Made by a program: the position numbers and the translations under genes. From CBDBBY01 sp965203795 (GTDB lineage: Bacteria; Pseudomonadota; Alphaproteobacteria; Rhodobacterales; Rhodobacteraceae): a stretch of 64,000 nucleotides of DNA. A model generated the notes under the pieces. That model was not told the DNA's origin. It did no database searches and was given only the letters and a program-made list of their open reading frames with translations. The stretch spans positions 744,001-808,000 of the forward strand of contig OZ241915.1 in assembly GCA_965203795.1 (NCBI GenBank), written 5' to 3'. Positions 1-8,014 of this stretch are shown here, piece after piece; the stretch's first letter is position 1; the number at the start of each line of letters is the position of its first letter.

Positions 1-664
1 CGCCCTCCTGCTGGTCGAACATGGGTTCCGAGGTCGCCGGATCGAACATCCTGCCGCCGTTGCCGAACAGCAGGTTGACGAATTCGTTTCCGCGCTCCCA
101 GTTGCCGGGGCCGCCGAACGCCGCGCCGAACGGATAGTCCACGGAATCGTCCGCGCTCAGGACTTCGGCGGCTGCAAGCAGTTCAGCGTAAGTCCCGGGA
201 ACCGCCAAGCCGTGCTTCTCCAGAATGTCCTTCCGGTAGAAGAGGTGCTGGGCGTTGGCCATGAACGCGATCGCCATCACGTCGTCGCCGAACCGGATGA
301 GCATCTGGTCCTCGACGTTGTACTCGTCGCGGTACTTGTCGACGAGATCGTTCAGAGGCATCAGCTGCCCCTTTGCCTGCAGAGGGGTGATCGAGGAGTT
401 CGCGATCGCCGACGCGTCGTAAGGCGATGTCGATGCCTCGAATGCGCGCTCCCGTTCCGCCTTGTGGTCGGTGGTCAGCTTCACGTCGACCGATAGCGCG
501 TCCGTTTCGCATCCCTCCATCTCGTTCGCCAGCAGCTCCAGCGTTTCAAAGAAATTCGAAATCACGTTCACTTCGCCGCTGGCGTCGATCCCGCAGTCAG
601 CGCTTGCCGCGCCCGGCGCGGCCGCTATCGCCGCAGCCGCAAGCATGCTCTTCAGTTTCGCCAT
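1..664 (-). CDS. ABC transporter solute-binding protein, family 1 (partial, C-terminus outside window)
   Basis: The frame runs from an ATG at 664 off the left edge, giving at least 221 residues. The N-terminus is a clear Sec signal peptide (MAKLKSM, then an alanine-rich stretch ending ASA at residue 22), so the product should be periplasmic. The body reads like family 1 solute-binding proteins (sugar or oligosaccharide type), with a segment around MAIAFMANAQHLFYRKDIL followed by a typical PGTYAELLAAAEVL helix. It lies 46 bases downstream of the SnoaL-like gene on the same strand, so the two may be cotranscribed. The substrate cannot be told, and permease and ATPase genes would have to lie left of the window. 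A family 1 binding protein is well supported, the ligand is not. Confidence 0.85.
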   Translation of the reverse strand, partial: MAKLKSMLAAAAIAAAPGAASADCGIDASGEVNVISNFFETLELLANEMEGCETDALSVDVKLTTDHKAERERAFEASTSPYDASAIANSSITPLQAKGQLMPLNDLVDKYRDEYNVEDQMLIRFGDDVMAIAFMANAQHLFYRKDILEKHGLAVPGTYAELLAAAEVLSADDSVDYPFGAAFGGPGNWERGNEFVNLLFGNGGRMFDPATSEPMFDQQEG

Positions 665-710
665 TCTCTCCTCCATTGTCTGGTTGTCAGCATCCGTGCC
701 CTCTCCGGCG

Positions 711-1784
711 TCAGCCGAAAATCTGCATGAGGACCCCGAATTCGTTGAACATGGTCCATTCCTTCTGGACCCTGCCGTCTTTGATCTGCCACTGGGTGAT
801 GCCCCAGATCCGGACCTCCCTCCCTGTCGGGGAGCCGTAAATCCCGTTGCCCCGGTGGGCGCCCGACGCGCTCCACCGGGCCGATACAAGGAATCCGTCC
901 TCCGGGTTGCCCATCCAGTAAATGTCGTCGACGCCCATCGAGAGGTTGGGGAACATCGCCAGCATCGAGAGCACGAAGGACTTGATCTGGCCGATGCCTT
1001 GGTAGTTCCGGCCCGTAGCGCCCTCGTAAACGATCGACGGGTCGTAGACGCTGTCGAGAGCCGAAAGGTTGCGCCGGTTCCAGACCGCTTGGAATGCGGC
1101 CCGCACGTATTCGTCCACGCCGTCGCCGGGATCGGGAATGGGCCGCGCCTGGGGCTTGCCCTGCCCAAGCAGCCGCTTCGGCTCGCTTGCCGAGAAATTG
1201 GGCGCAACCACGCCGTCTCCGCTGGAGGCGGCGGACTTCGCCGCTTCCACGAGGTCCAGTCCGAGCTGCTTGATCATGCCCGCCGTGTCGTACTGCACGT
1301 GCTCCAGATAGATTTCGTTGTCTCGCGAGACGCAGTTGGCGATGCAGAACAGCCTGACCGGCTTGCCCGTGGGCGCGCCGAAACGGCTGAAGCCGGTGTT
1401 CGTGCCGAGGATCATCGTGCGGTGCGACGTGTGGAAGCCGACGGTATCGTCGCCCGCCCAGATGACCTCGTCGGCGACAAGCCTGATGTCCGGAAACGCG
1501 TTGTTGGTGTGGACGGTGTCCACGACGATCTTGTCCCGCCCGTACTGCAGCCCGACATCGTCCCAGACCCGGCAATCGTGGCTGTACGTGTCGTAGATGT
1601 AGCCTATGTCCTTCTCTTCCCAGATCCGGTGGGTGATGCGGACGATGTAGTCCACGATATCCGAGTAGGTCCGCTCGAAGCCGCGCATGGGCTGCCGCCG
1701 GTCGGCCTCGGGCGGGCTGTTCAGGAACTCGTCGGTGCCTCCGCGCCGGTAAGCGTCGAGCGAAATCGAGAAATCGCCGGGCAT
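711..1784 (-). CDS. double SnoaL-like/NTF2-fold protein (ester cyclase type)
   Basis: About 357 residues made of two SnoaL/NTF2-like domains, roughly 40-170 and 215-350. The second contains AFQAVWNRRNLSALDSVYD and a closing GRVQKEWTMFNEFGVL, which is the usual ester-cyclase layout. The family includes polyketide cyclases and many uncharacterised small-molecule isomerases or hydrolases, so the reaction is unknown. The frame is open upstream to an ATG at 2003, but those extra 73 residues are Arg/Gly/Pro-rich low complexity. I therefore start at the ATG at 1784, just before the conserved part. It is divergent from a second double-SnoaL gene at 2198 and shares a promoter region with it. The solute-binding protein gene follows downstream. 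Confidence 0.75.
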   Translation of the reverse strand: MPGDFSISLDAYRRGGTDEFLNSPPEADRRQPMRGFERTYSDIVDYIVRITHRIWEEKDIGYIYDTYSHDCRVWDDVGLQYGRDKIVVDTVHTNNAFPDIRLVADEVIWAGDDTVGFHTSHRTMILGTNTGFSRFGAPTGKPVRLFCIANCVSRDNEIYLEHVQYDTAGMIKQLGLDLVEAAKSAASSGDGVVAPNFSASEPKRLLGQGKPQARPIPDPGDGVDEYVRAAFQAVWNRRNLSALDSVYDPSIVYEGATGRNYQGIGQIKSFVLSMLAMFPNLSMGVDDIYWMGNPEDGFLVSARWSASGAHRGNGIYGSPTGREVRIWGITQWQIKDGRVQKEWTMFNEFGVLMQIFG

Positions 1785-2197
1785 GTGGCGACGCTGGAGC
1801 GGCTCGAATCTCTGGGCGACATCGCCGCCCGCGTCAGGAATGCCCTTTCCGGGTGCGCTTGCGTTCGGTATGTCCGCGGATTCCCGTCCTCCGTTTCCGA
1901 TGGGGGCAGGGTCTTCCGGTGCTCCGCCGTCCGGCGGCGGGATCCTTTGTGCTGCTGTCGCCACCCGGCCTCCCCTCCGGCCGCGGCGGCCGCGCCGCCG
2001 CATACGTATTCACCTAACAGGCTAGCAACGGCGGCCCTGCGCCGCAAGCGGAATCTGCCGTTCCGGATCTTCGGCGGGCCGCTTCCAGGGCGGCGGTTCC
2101 GGACCGGGCTTCGGCCAACGCCCCTTCGATTGGCCTCGGGATCCGTGGTATCCGTTCGCCGGACGAACACTGGCGTGCGGCGGGGAGCGCTTCTGTC
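1785..2197. promoter_or_regulatory. divergent intergenic region between the two SnoaL-like genes
   Basis: This 413-base stretch separates two divergently transcribed double-SnoaL genes and must hold both promoters. It is very GC-rich, with Arg/Gly/Pro-coding low complexity in the minus frame that extends the 711-1784 gene to 2003. I could not pick out a convincing -35/-10 pair or an operator. Confidence 0.4.
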
Positions 2198-3199
2198 ATG
2201 GCCGATTACCAGGAAATCAAGAAGGTCGTTCTCGACTTCTACGACGAGCTCGACGCGGCTCCCCCGGGCCAAGCCGCGAACGTGCTGGAGCGGCACGTTT
2301 CGCCCGACTACTCGTGGCGCGGCATGCATCCGTTCAACGAGCTGTCGGGAGCGGCGGCAGTGGCGGAGGAGTTCTGGGAGCCGCTGCGGCGCGCGATTTC
2401 GCCGGTCCAGAGGCGTCCGGACATATTCATCGCCGGAACCAACGGCATGGAGCATGTCAAGGGCGAATGGGTCTGCTGCATGGGGCATCTGCTCGGCCTC
2501 TTCGACCGCAGCTGGCTCGGAATCCCTCCCACGCGGAAGATGGCGTTCTTCCGCTTCGTGGAATTCAACCAGGTCGAGAACGGCCGGATCAAGCAAACAG
2601 CGCACTTCTTCGACATTCCTGGCCTGATGCGGCAAGCGGGCGTCAATCCGTTTCCGCCGGAGACCGGCGCGTGGTTCGTGACGCCGGGGCCGAGAACGCA
2701 CGACGGCCTTCTCCGCGTCCCCCAGGATCCGGCGGAAGGCCGGAAGACGATGGACCTCATAGACCGGATGATCGACGATCTGGTCGGATCCAATCTCGAA
2801 TCCCCGCAGGACGAGCTGGCCGAGACTTGGATGGAAGACATGATCTGGTACGGCCCGGCCGGGATCGGCGCGACCTACACGCGCTCCCGATACCAGGAGC
2901 AGCACCAGGGGCCGTTCGGCCAGGGGCTGGGCGACATCGAGTTCCTCGGCCATGTCTGCAGGTTCTCGGAAGGGCGTTTCGGCGGCTTTTTCGGCTGGCC
3001 GAACCTGTCGATGACGCCGACGGGCGGCTTCATGGGGCTGCCCGCCTCCCAAAAGCGCGTGTCCATGCGGGTGGTCGACATGTACCGGCGGGAGGGCGAC
3101 CATCTCGCGGAAAACTGGATCTACATAGACATGCTCCATTTCTGCGCGCAGCAAGGGCTCGACGTGCTTGCGCGGATGCAGGACATGGTCCGCGCCTGA
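2198..3199 (+). CDS. double SnoaL-like/NTF2-fold protein (ester cyclase type), divergent partner
   Basis: A 333-residue protein with two NTF2-like halves, about 1-150 and 165-330. The first has LDFYDELDAAPPGQAANVLE and PDYSWRGMHPFNEL, a pattern typical of SnoaL-type ester cyclases. The second repeats the layout with WMEDMIWYGPAGIGATYTRS. It is likely a paralogue of the protein encoded at 711-1784, transcribed away from it. Proteins of this type often occur as pairs in catabolic or secondary-metabolite loci. No catalytic residues are assigned. The ATG at 2198 directly precedes a normal domain start, with a weak purine-rich stretch (GGGGAGC) upstream. Confidence 0.8.
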   Translation: MADYQEIKKVVLDFYDELDAAPPGQAANVLERHVSPDYSWRGMHPFNELSGAAAVAEEFWEPLRRAISPVQRRPDIFIAGTNGMEHVKGEWVCCMGHLLGLFDRSWLGIPPTRKMAFFRFVEFNQVENGRIKQTAHFFDIPGLMRQAGVNPFPPETGAWFVTPGPRTHDGLLRVPQDPAEGRKTMDLIDRMIDDLVGSNLESPQDELAETWMEDMIWYGPAGIGATYTRSRYQEQHQGPFGQGLGDIEFLGHVCRFSEGRFGGFFGWPNLSMTPTGGFMGLPASQKRVSMRVVDMYRREGDHLAENWIYIDMLHFCAQQGLDVLARMQDMVRA

Positions 3200-3362
3200 G
3201 CGCGCGGTCCGACCAGGAGCGGTGCGGCGGGCAAACCCGCTTGCGGTCACGCGGGCCGCCGACTATCGTCGCGCCAGCCGGGGCCGGGCGATCGCAGCGA
3301 GCGACTCAAGGCGGACGGAACCACGCTGCGCGGCGTTGCGCGGATTGCTCGGGAGGCCGCTT

Positions 3363-3878
3363 ATGCGGAAAGGGATTCCGGTTTTGGCCGCGGCGATTGC
3401 GGCTGCGATGGCCTGCCATTCGGCGCAGGCCCAGGATGCGGACGGCAAAGAGCAGCCTCGCGTCCTGACTGTTTCGGAAATGCGCCACCAGTATATCGAG
3501 TTTCCGTTCCTCGACGGCTCAGTCGTCGGCGGGCGCGTTGAAGGAACCTACACCGTAACCGAAAGCACCTTGCCGCTGATGGCGGTCGGCGACACCGGGG
3601 ACATCATCTGCCTTACGCAGGCAATAACGCTCTCCGGGAGGCTGGGCATCACTTCGCCCTGCACGATGACCGTTCCGAACGGGGACACCTGGTCGGTGAT
3701 TGCCGTAAGGGTCGTCGGCGACATCGGCACGGGCGGCGGCGGGGTCGGGGAAATCAACATCGTTGGCGGAACCGGAGGCCTTGCCGGGATTTCCGGCAAT
3801 GGCCTGTACGACGCGCGCTATTCCGAGACCGATCCCAGCGAAGTGCAGGTCTCAATGGAGCTCGAGTTCGAGAAATAG
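3363..3878 (+). CDS. secreted protein, possible dirigent/allene-oxide-cyclase-like barrel
   Basis: Starting at the ATG at 3363 this encodes 171 residues with a strong signal peptide (MRKGIPVLAAAIAAAMACHS, then AQA before QD). An AMAC sequence is a weak lipobox, but cleavage after AQA looks more natural. The mature part is beta-rich and ends with NIVGGTGGLAGISGNGLYDA, reminiscent of the GGTG...ARG loop of dirigent and allene-oxide-cyclase barrels. That assignment is inference from a short motif. The frame is open upstream, but the leader makes 3363 the clear start. It follows the SnoaL gene at 2198 by 163 bases and could belong to the same transcript. A secreted AOC-like barrel beside SnoaL cyclases would suggest lipid or polyketide chemistry. 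Confidence 0.65.
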   Translation: MRKGIPVLAAAIAAAMACHSAQAQDADGKEQPRVLTVSEMRHQYIEFPFLDGSVVGGRVEGTYTVTESTLPLMAVGDTGDIICLTQAITLSGRLGITSPCTMTVPNGDTWSVIAVRVVGDIGTGGGGVGEINIVGGTGGLAGISGNGLYDARYSETDPSEVQVSMELEFEK

Positions 3879-4040
3879 CCCGGTCGCTCCCCTGACGGGC
3901 GGGCTGTAGGCGGTTCCGGGCGGACACGGACTGCTCCGGCGAGGCCCAAGCCCCGCCTTGGTCCGCTCCGGACGCCGGGCGGATCGATCACAATACCCGC
4001 TCCGGATGCCGAGGAAAGCGGACGCGCCCCGCGCCTCCGG

Positions 4041-4262
4041 CTATCCCGCTCCCTTGTCGCCTTCGTCCGCTTCGCCCTCGTGCGCTTCGAACTTGACGAA
4101 GAACTTCCAGATGCAGAACGCCGCGATGCCGGCGAACAGTATGCCCCAGAACGGATTGCCCGACCCGAATTCGAGCATTGCCCATATCGTGCAGACGCCC
4201 GTGACCAGAATCCTGACCCAAAGCGGATTGAACATGGGGTGCTTGACGTTGAAGAATTCCAT
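4041..4262 (-). CDS. small inner-membrane protein, two predicted helices
   Basis: A 73-residue protein with two hydrophobic segments, about residues 14-33 (LWVRILVTGVCTIWAMLEF) and 36-55 (NPFWGILFAGIAAFCIWKFF). A short acidic tail (EAHEGEADEGDKG) follows. The Phe/Trp-rich helices and charged tail look like a genuine small membrane protein. It lies 131 bases downstream of the Rieske ferredoxin and desaturase genes on the same strand and may be their third operon member. I do not recognise the family and assign no function. Confidence 0.7.
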   Translation of the reverse strand: MEFFNVKHPMFNPLWVRILVTGVCTIWAMLEFGSGNPFWGILFAGIAAFCIWKFFVKFEAHEGEADEGDKGAG

Positions 4263-4393
4263 GTGAGTCCGGGTCCCGTTTGCGGACGTCGGCCGGATGG
4301 CCGCGCCGCCGCCAGCCTAATGCACAGCGCCTGCGGCCGGCAACCTGCGGCGGTTTCGGATGCCAACGGCTCCGAGCCTGTGCGGTCCGTCCT

Positions 4394-4711
4394 TCAGATG
4401 AAGACCTGAACCGTCCCGTCGACGACGCGGGAGTCGATCATTCTGAGCGGGCGCGTGGCGGGCGCCGACTTTGCTTCCCCGGTCCGCGCGTCGAACAATC
4501 CCTGATGCAGCGGGCATTCGATATGCCTGCCGTCGAAATAGCCGTCGCAGAGGTTCGCCGCGCCGTGCGTGCAGCGCGCGTGGGAAACAAAGATTCCGTC
4601 GACGGTGTCGAAGACCGCGATTTCGCGGCCGTCGAGGCTTACAGGCGTCGCATCTCCGGGTTCGAGTTCCGAAACGTCCACGAGATCCCGCCAGCGCCTT
4701 TCCCGTCTCAA
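4394..4711 (-). CDS. Rieske-type [2Fe-2S] ferredoxin
   Basis: A soluble 105-residue Rieske ferredoxin with the two cluster-binding motifs C47-T-H49 and C66-P-L-H69. No membrane helix is seen, so it acts as a cytosolic electron carrier. I place the start at a TTG at 4711 that overlaps the desaturase stop codon (TTGA), because it keeps the RWRDLVDVSELEPGD lead-in typical of these proteins. A GTG at 4681 would give 95 residues. Translational coupling with the desaturase upstream suggests it is that enzyme's dedicated electron donor. Rieske ferredoxins of this kind also serve ring hydroxylases, such as the Rieske oxygenases elsewhere in the window. Confidence 0.85.
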   Translation of the reverse strand: MRRERRWRDLVDVSELEPGDATPVSLDGREIAVFDTVDGIFVSHARCTHGAANLCDGYFDGRHIECPLHQGLFDARTGEAKSAPATRPLRMIDSRVVDGTVQVFI

Positions 4712-5676
4712 GAGCCTTCGGCCTGCGGCGCGTCGGCCCTCGGAGCGAGGCCGACAATCTGCGAAATGATGTCGATGTGGGCCCCGAGGTATCCGCGCTT
4801 CTCGACATGCACGTATCCTTTGAGCTTCCCGTGCAGTTCCGGAAGGGCGTGGAACGGCACCGACGCCGCGTAGTGGTGCTCGGCGTGGTAGTTCATGTTC
4901 CAGCAGAGGAAGCGCATCGGCAGCGTTACAAGATTGGTCCTGGTGTTCACTTTCATGTCGCGGACGTACGGCCGTCCGACATGCTCCGTCATCCGGATCG
5001 CCCGCATGACGGGTTCGCCGAGGAACACGGGCAGCCACCAGTACCAGACCGGCGCCCACCAGCTGAACGCGACGCACGCGCCCAGCACGGACGCGTAGGC
5101 CGCCGCCATCAGGCGCGCCTCCAGAAACACCCTGGCATGCGCCTCCTTGGGGATGAACCGCAGTTCGGCGTCCGAAAGCCGCCCCGCCACGTGCCGTCCG
5201 AGCTCCCCGAATTTCGCCCGCCAGTACGGGATGGAGGAAACGTACCAAAGGTATTTGCCCAGCGAGATCGGGAGCTCGATCAGTTCAGGGTCCTTCCCGG
5301 TCAGCTGGGTGTAGGTGTGGTGGTCGCAATGCTCGTACCGGAAGAACGTGTTCGGCAGCATGATCACGAGGCCGCAGCAGTTGCCGACAACGTCATTGAG
5401 CCAGCGCGTTCTGAACGCCGTGTAGTGGCAGCATTCGTGCTGCAGGGAAAAGTGATGGACCAGCAGCACCCCGTGAAGGAACATTGCTGGAAGCATCCAC
5501 CAGGTTCCGGCGGCGAGCCAAATCAGCCAGCCGGTGAACGCCATCGCCGCGATCCAGAAAGCAAGGCGGACGAGGCCGGGCGCGTTCGAGCGGCGCATCA
5601 GGCCTTTCAGTTCGCGACGGCTCAATGCGCCTTCGCTCATGGCTTGGGTGATGGGCGTGAGTACCTCCGCGGCCAT
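4708..5676 (-). CDS. membrane fatty-acid desaturase/hydroxylase family di-iron enzyme
   Basis: A 322-residue integral membrane protein with the three histidine boxes of the membrane di-iron oxygenases: H80-ECC-H84, EHCDHH (115-120) and H264-AE-HH. Hydrophobic segments flank them (about 38-72, 95-112, 190-220). Members desaturate or hydroxylate acyl chains, alkanes or carotenoids using O2 and two electrons. The sequence resembles general fatty-acid desaturases and the true substrate is not evident. The gene is coupled to the Rieske ferredoxin, an unusual but logical donor. A T-rich leader upstream (5715-5760) contains TAAAAT in the minus orientation, a candidate -10. Confidence 0.88.
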   Translation of the reverse strand: MAAEVLTPITQAMSEGALSRRELKGLMRRSNAPGLVRLAFWIAAMAFTGWLIWLAAGTWWMLPAMFLHGVLLVHHFSLQHECCHYTAFRTRWLNDVVGNCCGLVIMLPNTFFRYEHCDHHTYTQLTGKDPELIELPISLGKYLWYVSSIPYWRAKFGELGRHVAGRLSDAELRFIPKEAHARVFLEARLMAAAYASVLGACVAFSWWAPVWYWWLPVFLGEPVMRAIRMTEHVGRPYVRDMKVNTRTNLVTLPMRFLCWNMNYHAEHHYAASVPFHALPELHGKLKGYVHVEKRGYLGAHIDIISQIVGLAPRADAPQAEGS

Positions 5677-5758
5677 TGCGATCTCTCCCTTCGGCTTCTC
5701 CGGACGGTGCTGCGCCTGCGAGTCCGGACACTGAACACATTTTACCCCGAATAAAAAA
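5677..5758 (-). promoter_or_regulatory. AT-rich leader, candidate desaturase promoter
   Basis: This short gap between the regulator stop and the desaturase start contains an AT-rich patch (about 5740-5760) in otherwise GC-rich sequence. Read on the minus strand it holds TAAAAT about 60 bases before the desaturase ATG, a plausible sigma70 -10. No good -35 is visible at the right spacing, so it may need an activator. The XRE-cupin protein encoded just upstream is an obvious candidate. Confidence 0.35.
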
Positions 5759-6394
5759 TTATCGCCATAGTAAATTTGCGCTTGCGGGTTCCGGCTGCGA
5801 AACAGGCTTGGCGATCACGGTCAGGATTTCAACGGGCGACGAGCGGAGCCGAACCGGCCCGTGCGGAGCCAGCGTTCCGAAGGTTATGCTGTCGCCCGGG
5901 TCCATGTCGTAGTCGGCTCCTCCGACCCGGTAGGTCAGGCTGCCCCCGAGCACGTGTATGAATTCCGCGCCGCCGTGCTGGAAAAGCGGTTCGCCGGATA
6001 CCGGTTCCTCGAGCGTAATCAGGAACGATTCGAACACGACCCGCTCGACCTCAACGCGTCCAATCATCCGGTAGGAATGGTTGTACGTGGTACCGGCGCG
6101 CTGGTAGCTGACTCCTTGCCCGCCGGGCGCGAACGCGACATCGGATTTCTCGACGGATGAGGCGAAGAGGTTCGCGACCGGCACTCCGGCGGCCTGCGCT
6201 ATTGCGTTCAGGGTTGAAACCGACGCGGACACTTGGCCGCGCTCGATCTTCGAGATCATCGCGACAGAGACGCCGGACCTTGCTGAAAGGCTCTTGAGTG
6301 TCATGCCCGACGCAGTACGGGCAAACTTGACTGCCTGCCCGATCGACCTCTCCAGTCGGCCGTCGCTTGGCTCGGGACTTGATCGTTCCGTCAT
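5759..6394 (-). CDS. XRE-family transcriptional regulator with C-terminal cupin domain
   Basis: A 211-residue protein with an N-terminal HTH_3 domain (about 18-72: GQAVKFARTASGMTLKSLSA, then ISKIERGQVSASVSTL). A cupin_2 sensor domain follows (about 115-195, with the PGDSITFGTLAPHGPV turn). Regulators of this build bind small ligands in the cupin and control adjacent catabolic or membrane-lipid genes. It lies directly upstream of the desaturase and ferredoxin genes on the same strand, so those are the likely targets, with possible autoregulation. Ligand unknown. Confidence 0.88.
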   Translation of the reverse strand: MTERSSPEPSDGRLERSIGQAVKFARTASGMTLKSLSARSGVSVAMISKIERGQVSASVSTLNAIAQAAGVPVANLFASSVEKSDVAFAPGGQGVSYQRAGTTYNHSYRMIGRVEVERVVFESFLITLEEPVSGEPLFQHGGAEFIHVLGGSLTYRVGGADYDMDPGDSITFGTLAPHGPVRLRSSPVEILTVIAKPVSQPEPASANLLWR

Positions 6395-6512
6395 CGGAAA
6401 AGCCTATTGCAAGGGGCTGGCACGCGGAAGGCGCGCCATCGCAGGGGTGCCCGTTCGGCACAGCCGCAGCAAGGGTTGCCGACCCGGCTATCGAAGCCGG
6501 GTTCTCGTCGGC

Positions 6513-7109
6513 TTACGCGCCTTTGGATCTGTCGGCGTCCGGATAGTATCCGACAATGTCGCCGTCCGTGGTCACGCCGAGGCCGTTCAGGAGGCGGTTC
6601 GCGTAGCTGAAGTAGCCGACGATCTGGTTCACCTCCAGTATCGTGCCGTCGTCAAGGCCGACGTCGCGCAGCGACTGGACATCGTCTTGGACCATGTCCG
6701 CCGGGCGGAGCGTGAGCTTCGCCGCGTATTCCATGACTGCAAGGTCGCTTCCAGAAAATGCCGAGGCAAGGTTCCCGCTCCGGAAAGCCTCCTCGATCAA
6801 GGCCGCCCGGGATTCGTCGTCCAGCAAGTGCACGGCGTTCTTCCAATGGTTCGCAAAGGAATAGTCGCAGGAATTGAGGAAGGAGACATAGCTTCCCACG
6901 GTTTCCTGCAGCCACGCGGGAAGCCTGTTTGCACCGTCGTGAAGCACCGAGCGATAAAGCTTGACATGCCCGACCATCGTGCTTGGCCGCAACGAATGCA
7001 CTCTCATCACGTTGTCGACGGTTCCATGCGGCGTTCGCGCGAGTTCTAGCGCCGCCTGAAGATCCGCGTTCGCTGGATCCTCCGGCGCGTATTTGATCCA
7101 TGCCGACAT
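6513..7109 (-). CDS. AhpD/CMD-family alkylhydroperoxidase-like protein, variant active site
   Basis: About 198 residues of the carboxymuconolactone decarboxylase/AhpD fold, close to the peroxidase-related subfamily. The region GHVKLYRSVLHD precedes the active-site helix SCDYSFANH. The usual AhpD motif is CxxC followed by His. Here it is C81-D-Y-S84 with H88 retained, so the second redox cysteine is replaced by serine. A disulfide-based peroxidase cycle would be impaired. An ATG upstream at 7211 is in frame, but the ATG at 7109 (SAWIKYAPEDPANADL) starts the conserved part. It stands alone between the regulator and two hypothetical genes. Confidence 0.8.
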   Translation of the reverse strand: MSAWIKYAPEDPANADLQAALELARTPHGTVDNVMRVHSLRPSTMVGHVKLYRSVLHDGANRLPAWLQETVGSYVSFLNSCDYSFANHWKNAVHLLDDESRAALIEEAFRSGNLASAFSGSDLAVMEYAAKLTLRPADMVQDDVQSLRDVGLDDGTILEVNQIVGYFSYANRLLNGLGVTTDGDIVGYYPDADRSKGA

Positions 7110-7466
7110 TTGGCCTTCCCGGATTCCGAATTGGCTGTGCTGGGCAGAGTTCGAGCCATGCATGAAATGGCAAGCGGAATCTTCAGGCGGCTTGCCGACA
7201 TAAGCGAACACAGGTCGGCGATGACCGGATGCGCGGGTGAGTGAAGCGGGGAACGGCAGGGAAATTCAGGCTATCGTTCCGCAGTCTTCGGATTTGCGAA
7301 ATCGGTGATCCGGGCCTGATTCAAGCGAGGCGTTCGGCATGGGCTGGGAAGGGCGACCGCAACGCTATGTGAAAGGGCACTTGTCGACAACGCACGGCGC
7401 ACGCCCATGCATCTGCTTACGCGCAGCACATGCGGGCAAATCCGCCGTGCGACCTATTTGCGTCGG

Positions 7467-8000
7467 CTATGCCTTTGAAGATTTTAGCTTTCTCTGCCCC
7501 CAAAAAATCCAAGCGCAGCAGACACCCCAAGTGATGCCCCCGAGAATGCCGACCGTGCTAATGATGATGGCGATTGTGCCCGCGCCGTTCACGGCAAGAA
7601 TTACGGTAGAAAAAATGCCCGCAATAGCGATGAAGAAACCCATCAATACCATGGCGAACTTCATCCGTTGTGTGGGACCGATCTCATGGTCTGCACCTAC
7701 GCTATGATTATTCGGAACGGGTTGAACCTGTGTCGGCGGCGGCTTGCTTCCTTCCCTAGCCGGTGGTTCGCCAGATGGTCTATTTCCGTCCGGCTTCTTC
7801 GAGTTATTCTCTTCGGCCGCTGCGTGCCGTCTATCCGCAAAGGCGGCTATCCCCTGTATGACCTGTGGCATTACCTCTATGACCTGCGGCCAGATTGATT
7901 TACTGCCGCGAAGACTACGGCTCCTCCGTAGAACATTTTGCAGCGCTCTCAGTATTGGCATTTTGAATTGCCCCGTACGTTGTGAAGGCGTGAACCCCAT
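7467..8000 (-). CDS. hypothetical protein with two C-terminal membrane helices
   Basis: About 177 residues from the ATG at 8000, which has a GAGG sequence about 12 bases upstream. A hydrophilic Pro/Ser/Glu-rich middle (EENNSKKPDGNRPSGEPPA) is followed by two hydrophobic segments at about 115-137 and 142-168. The second holds IIISTVGILGGITWGVCCAWI. It looks like a bitopic or hairpin inner-membrane protein, and I recognise no family. The start lies 14 bases after the stop of another hypothetical gene (8015-8671), consistent with a two-gene operon. The frame is open to an ATG at 8159. Confidence 0.5.
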   Translation of the reverse strand: MGFTPSQRTGQFKMPILRALQNVLRRSRSLRGSKSIWPQVIEVMPQVIQGIAAFADRRHAAAEENNSKKPDGNRPSGEPPAREGSKPPPTQVQPVPNNHSVGADHEIGPTQRMKFAMVLMGFFIAIAGIFSTVILAVNGAGTIAIIISTVGILGGITWGVCCAWIFWGQRKLKSSKA

Positions 8001-8014
8001 ATGGGGTGCCTCAA

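Noticed and set aside
462..2627. 721-codon plus-strand frame covering the region opposite the first SnoaL gene
   Set aside because: It runs antisense to a well-supported SnoaL protein and overlaps the second one in another frame. No family-like segment is present.
3877..3905. Inverted repeat AGCCCG/CGGGCT after the secreted protein gene
   Set aside because: Short stem, long loop and no U-tract. In DNA this GC-rich such repeats arise by chance.
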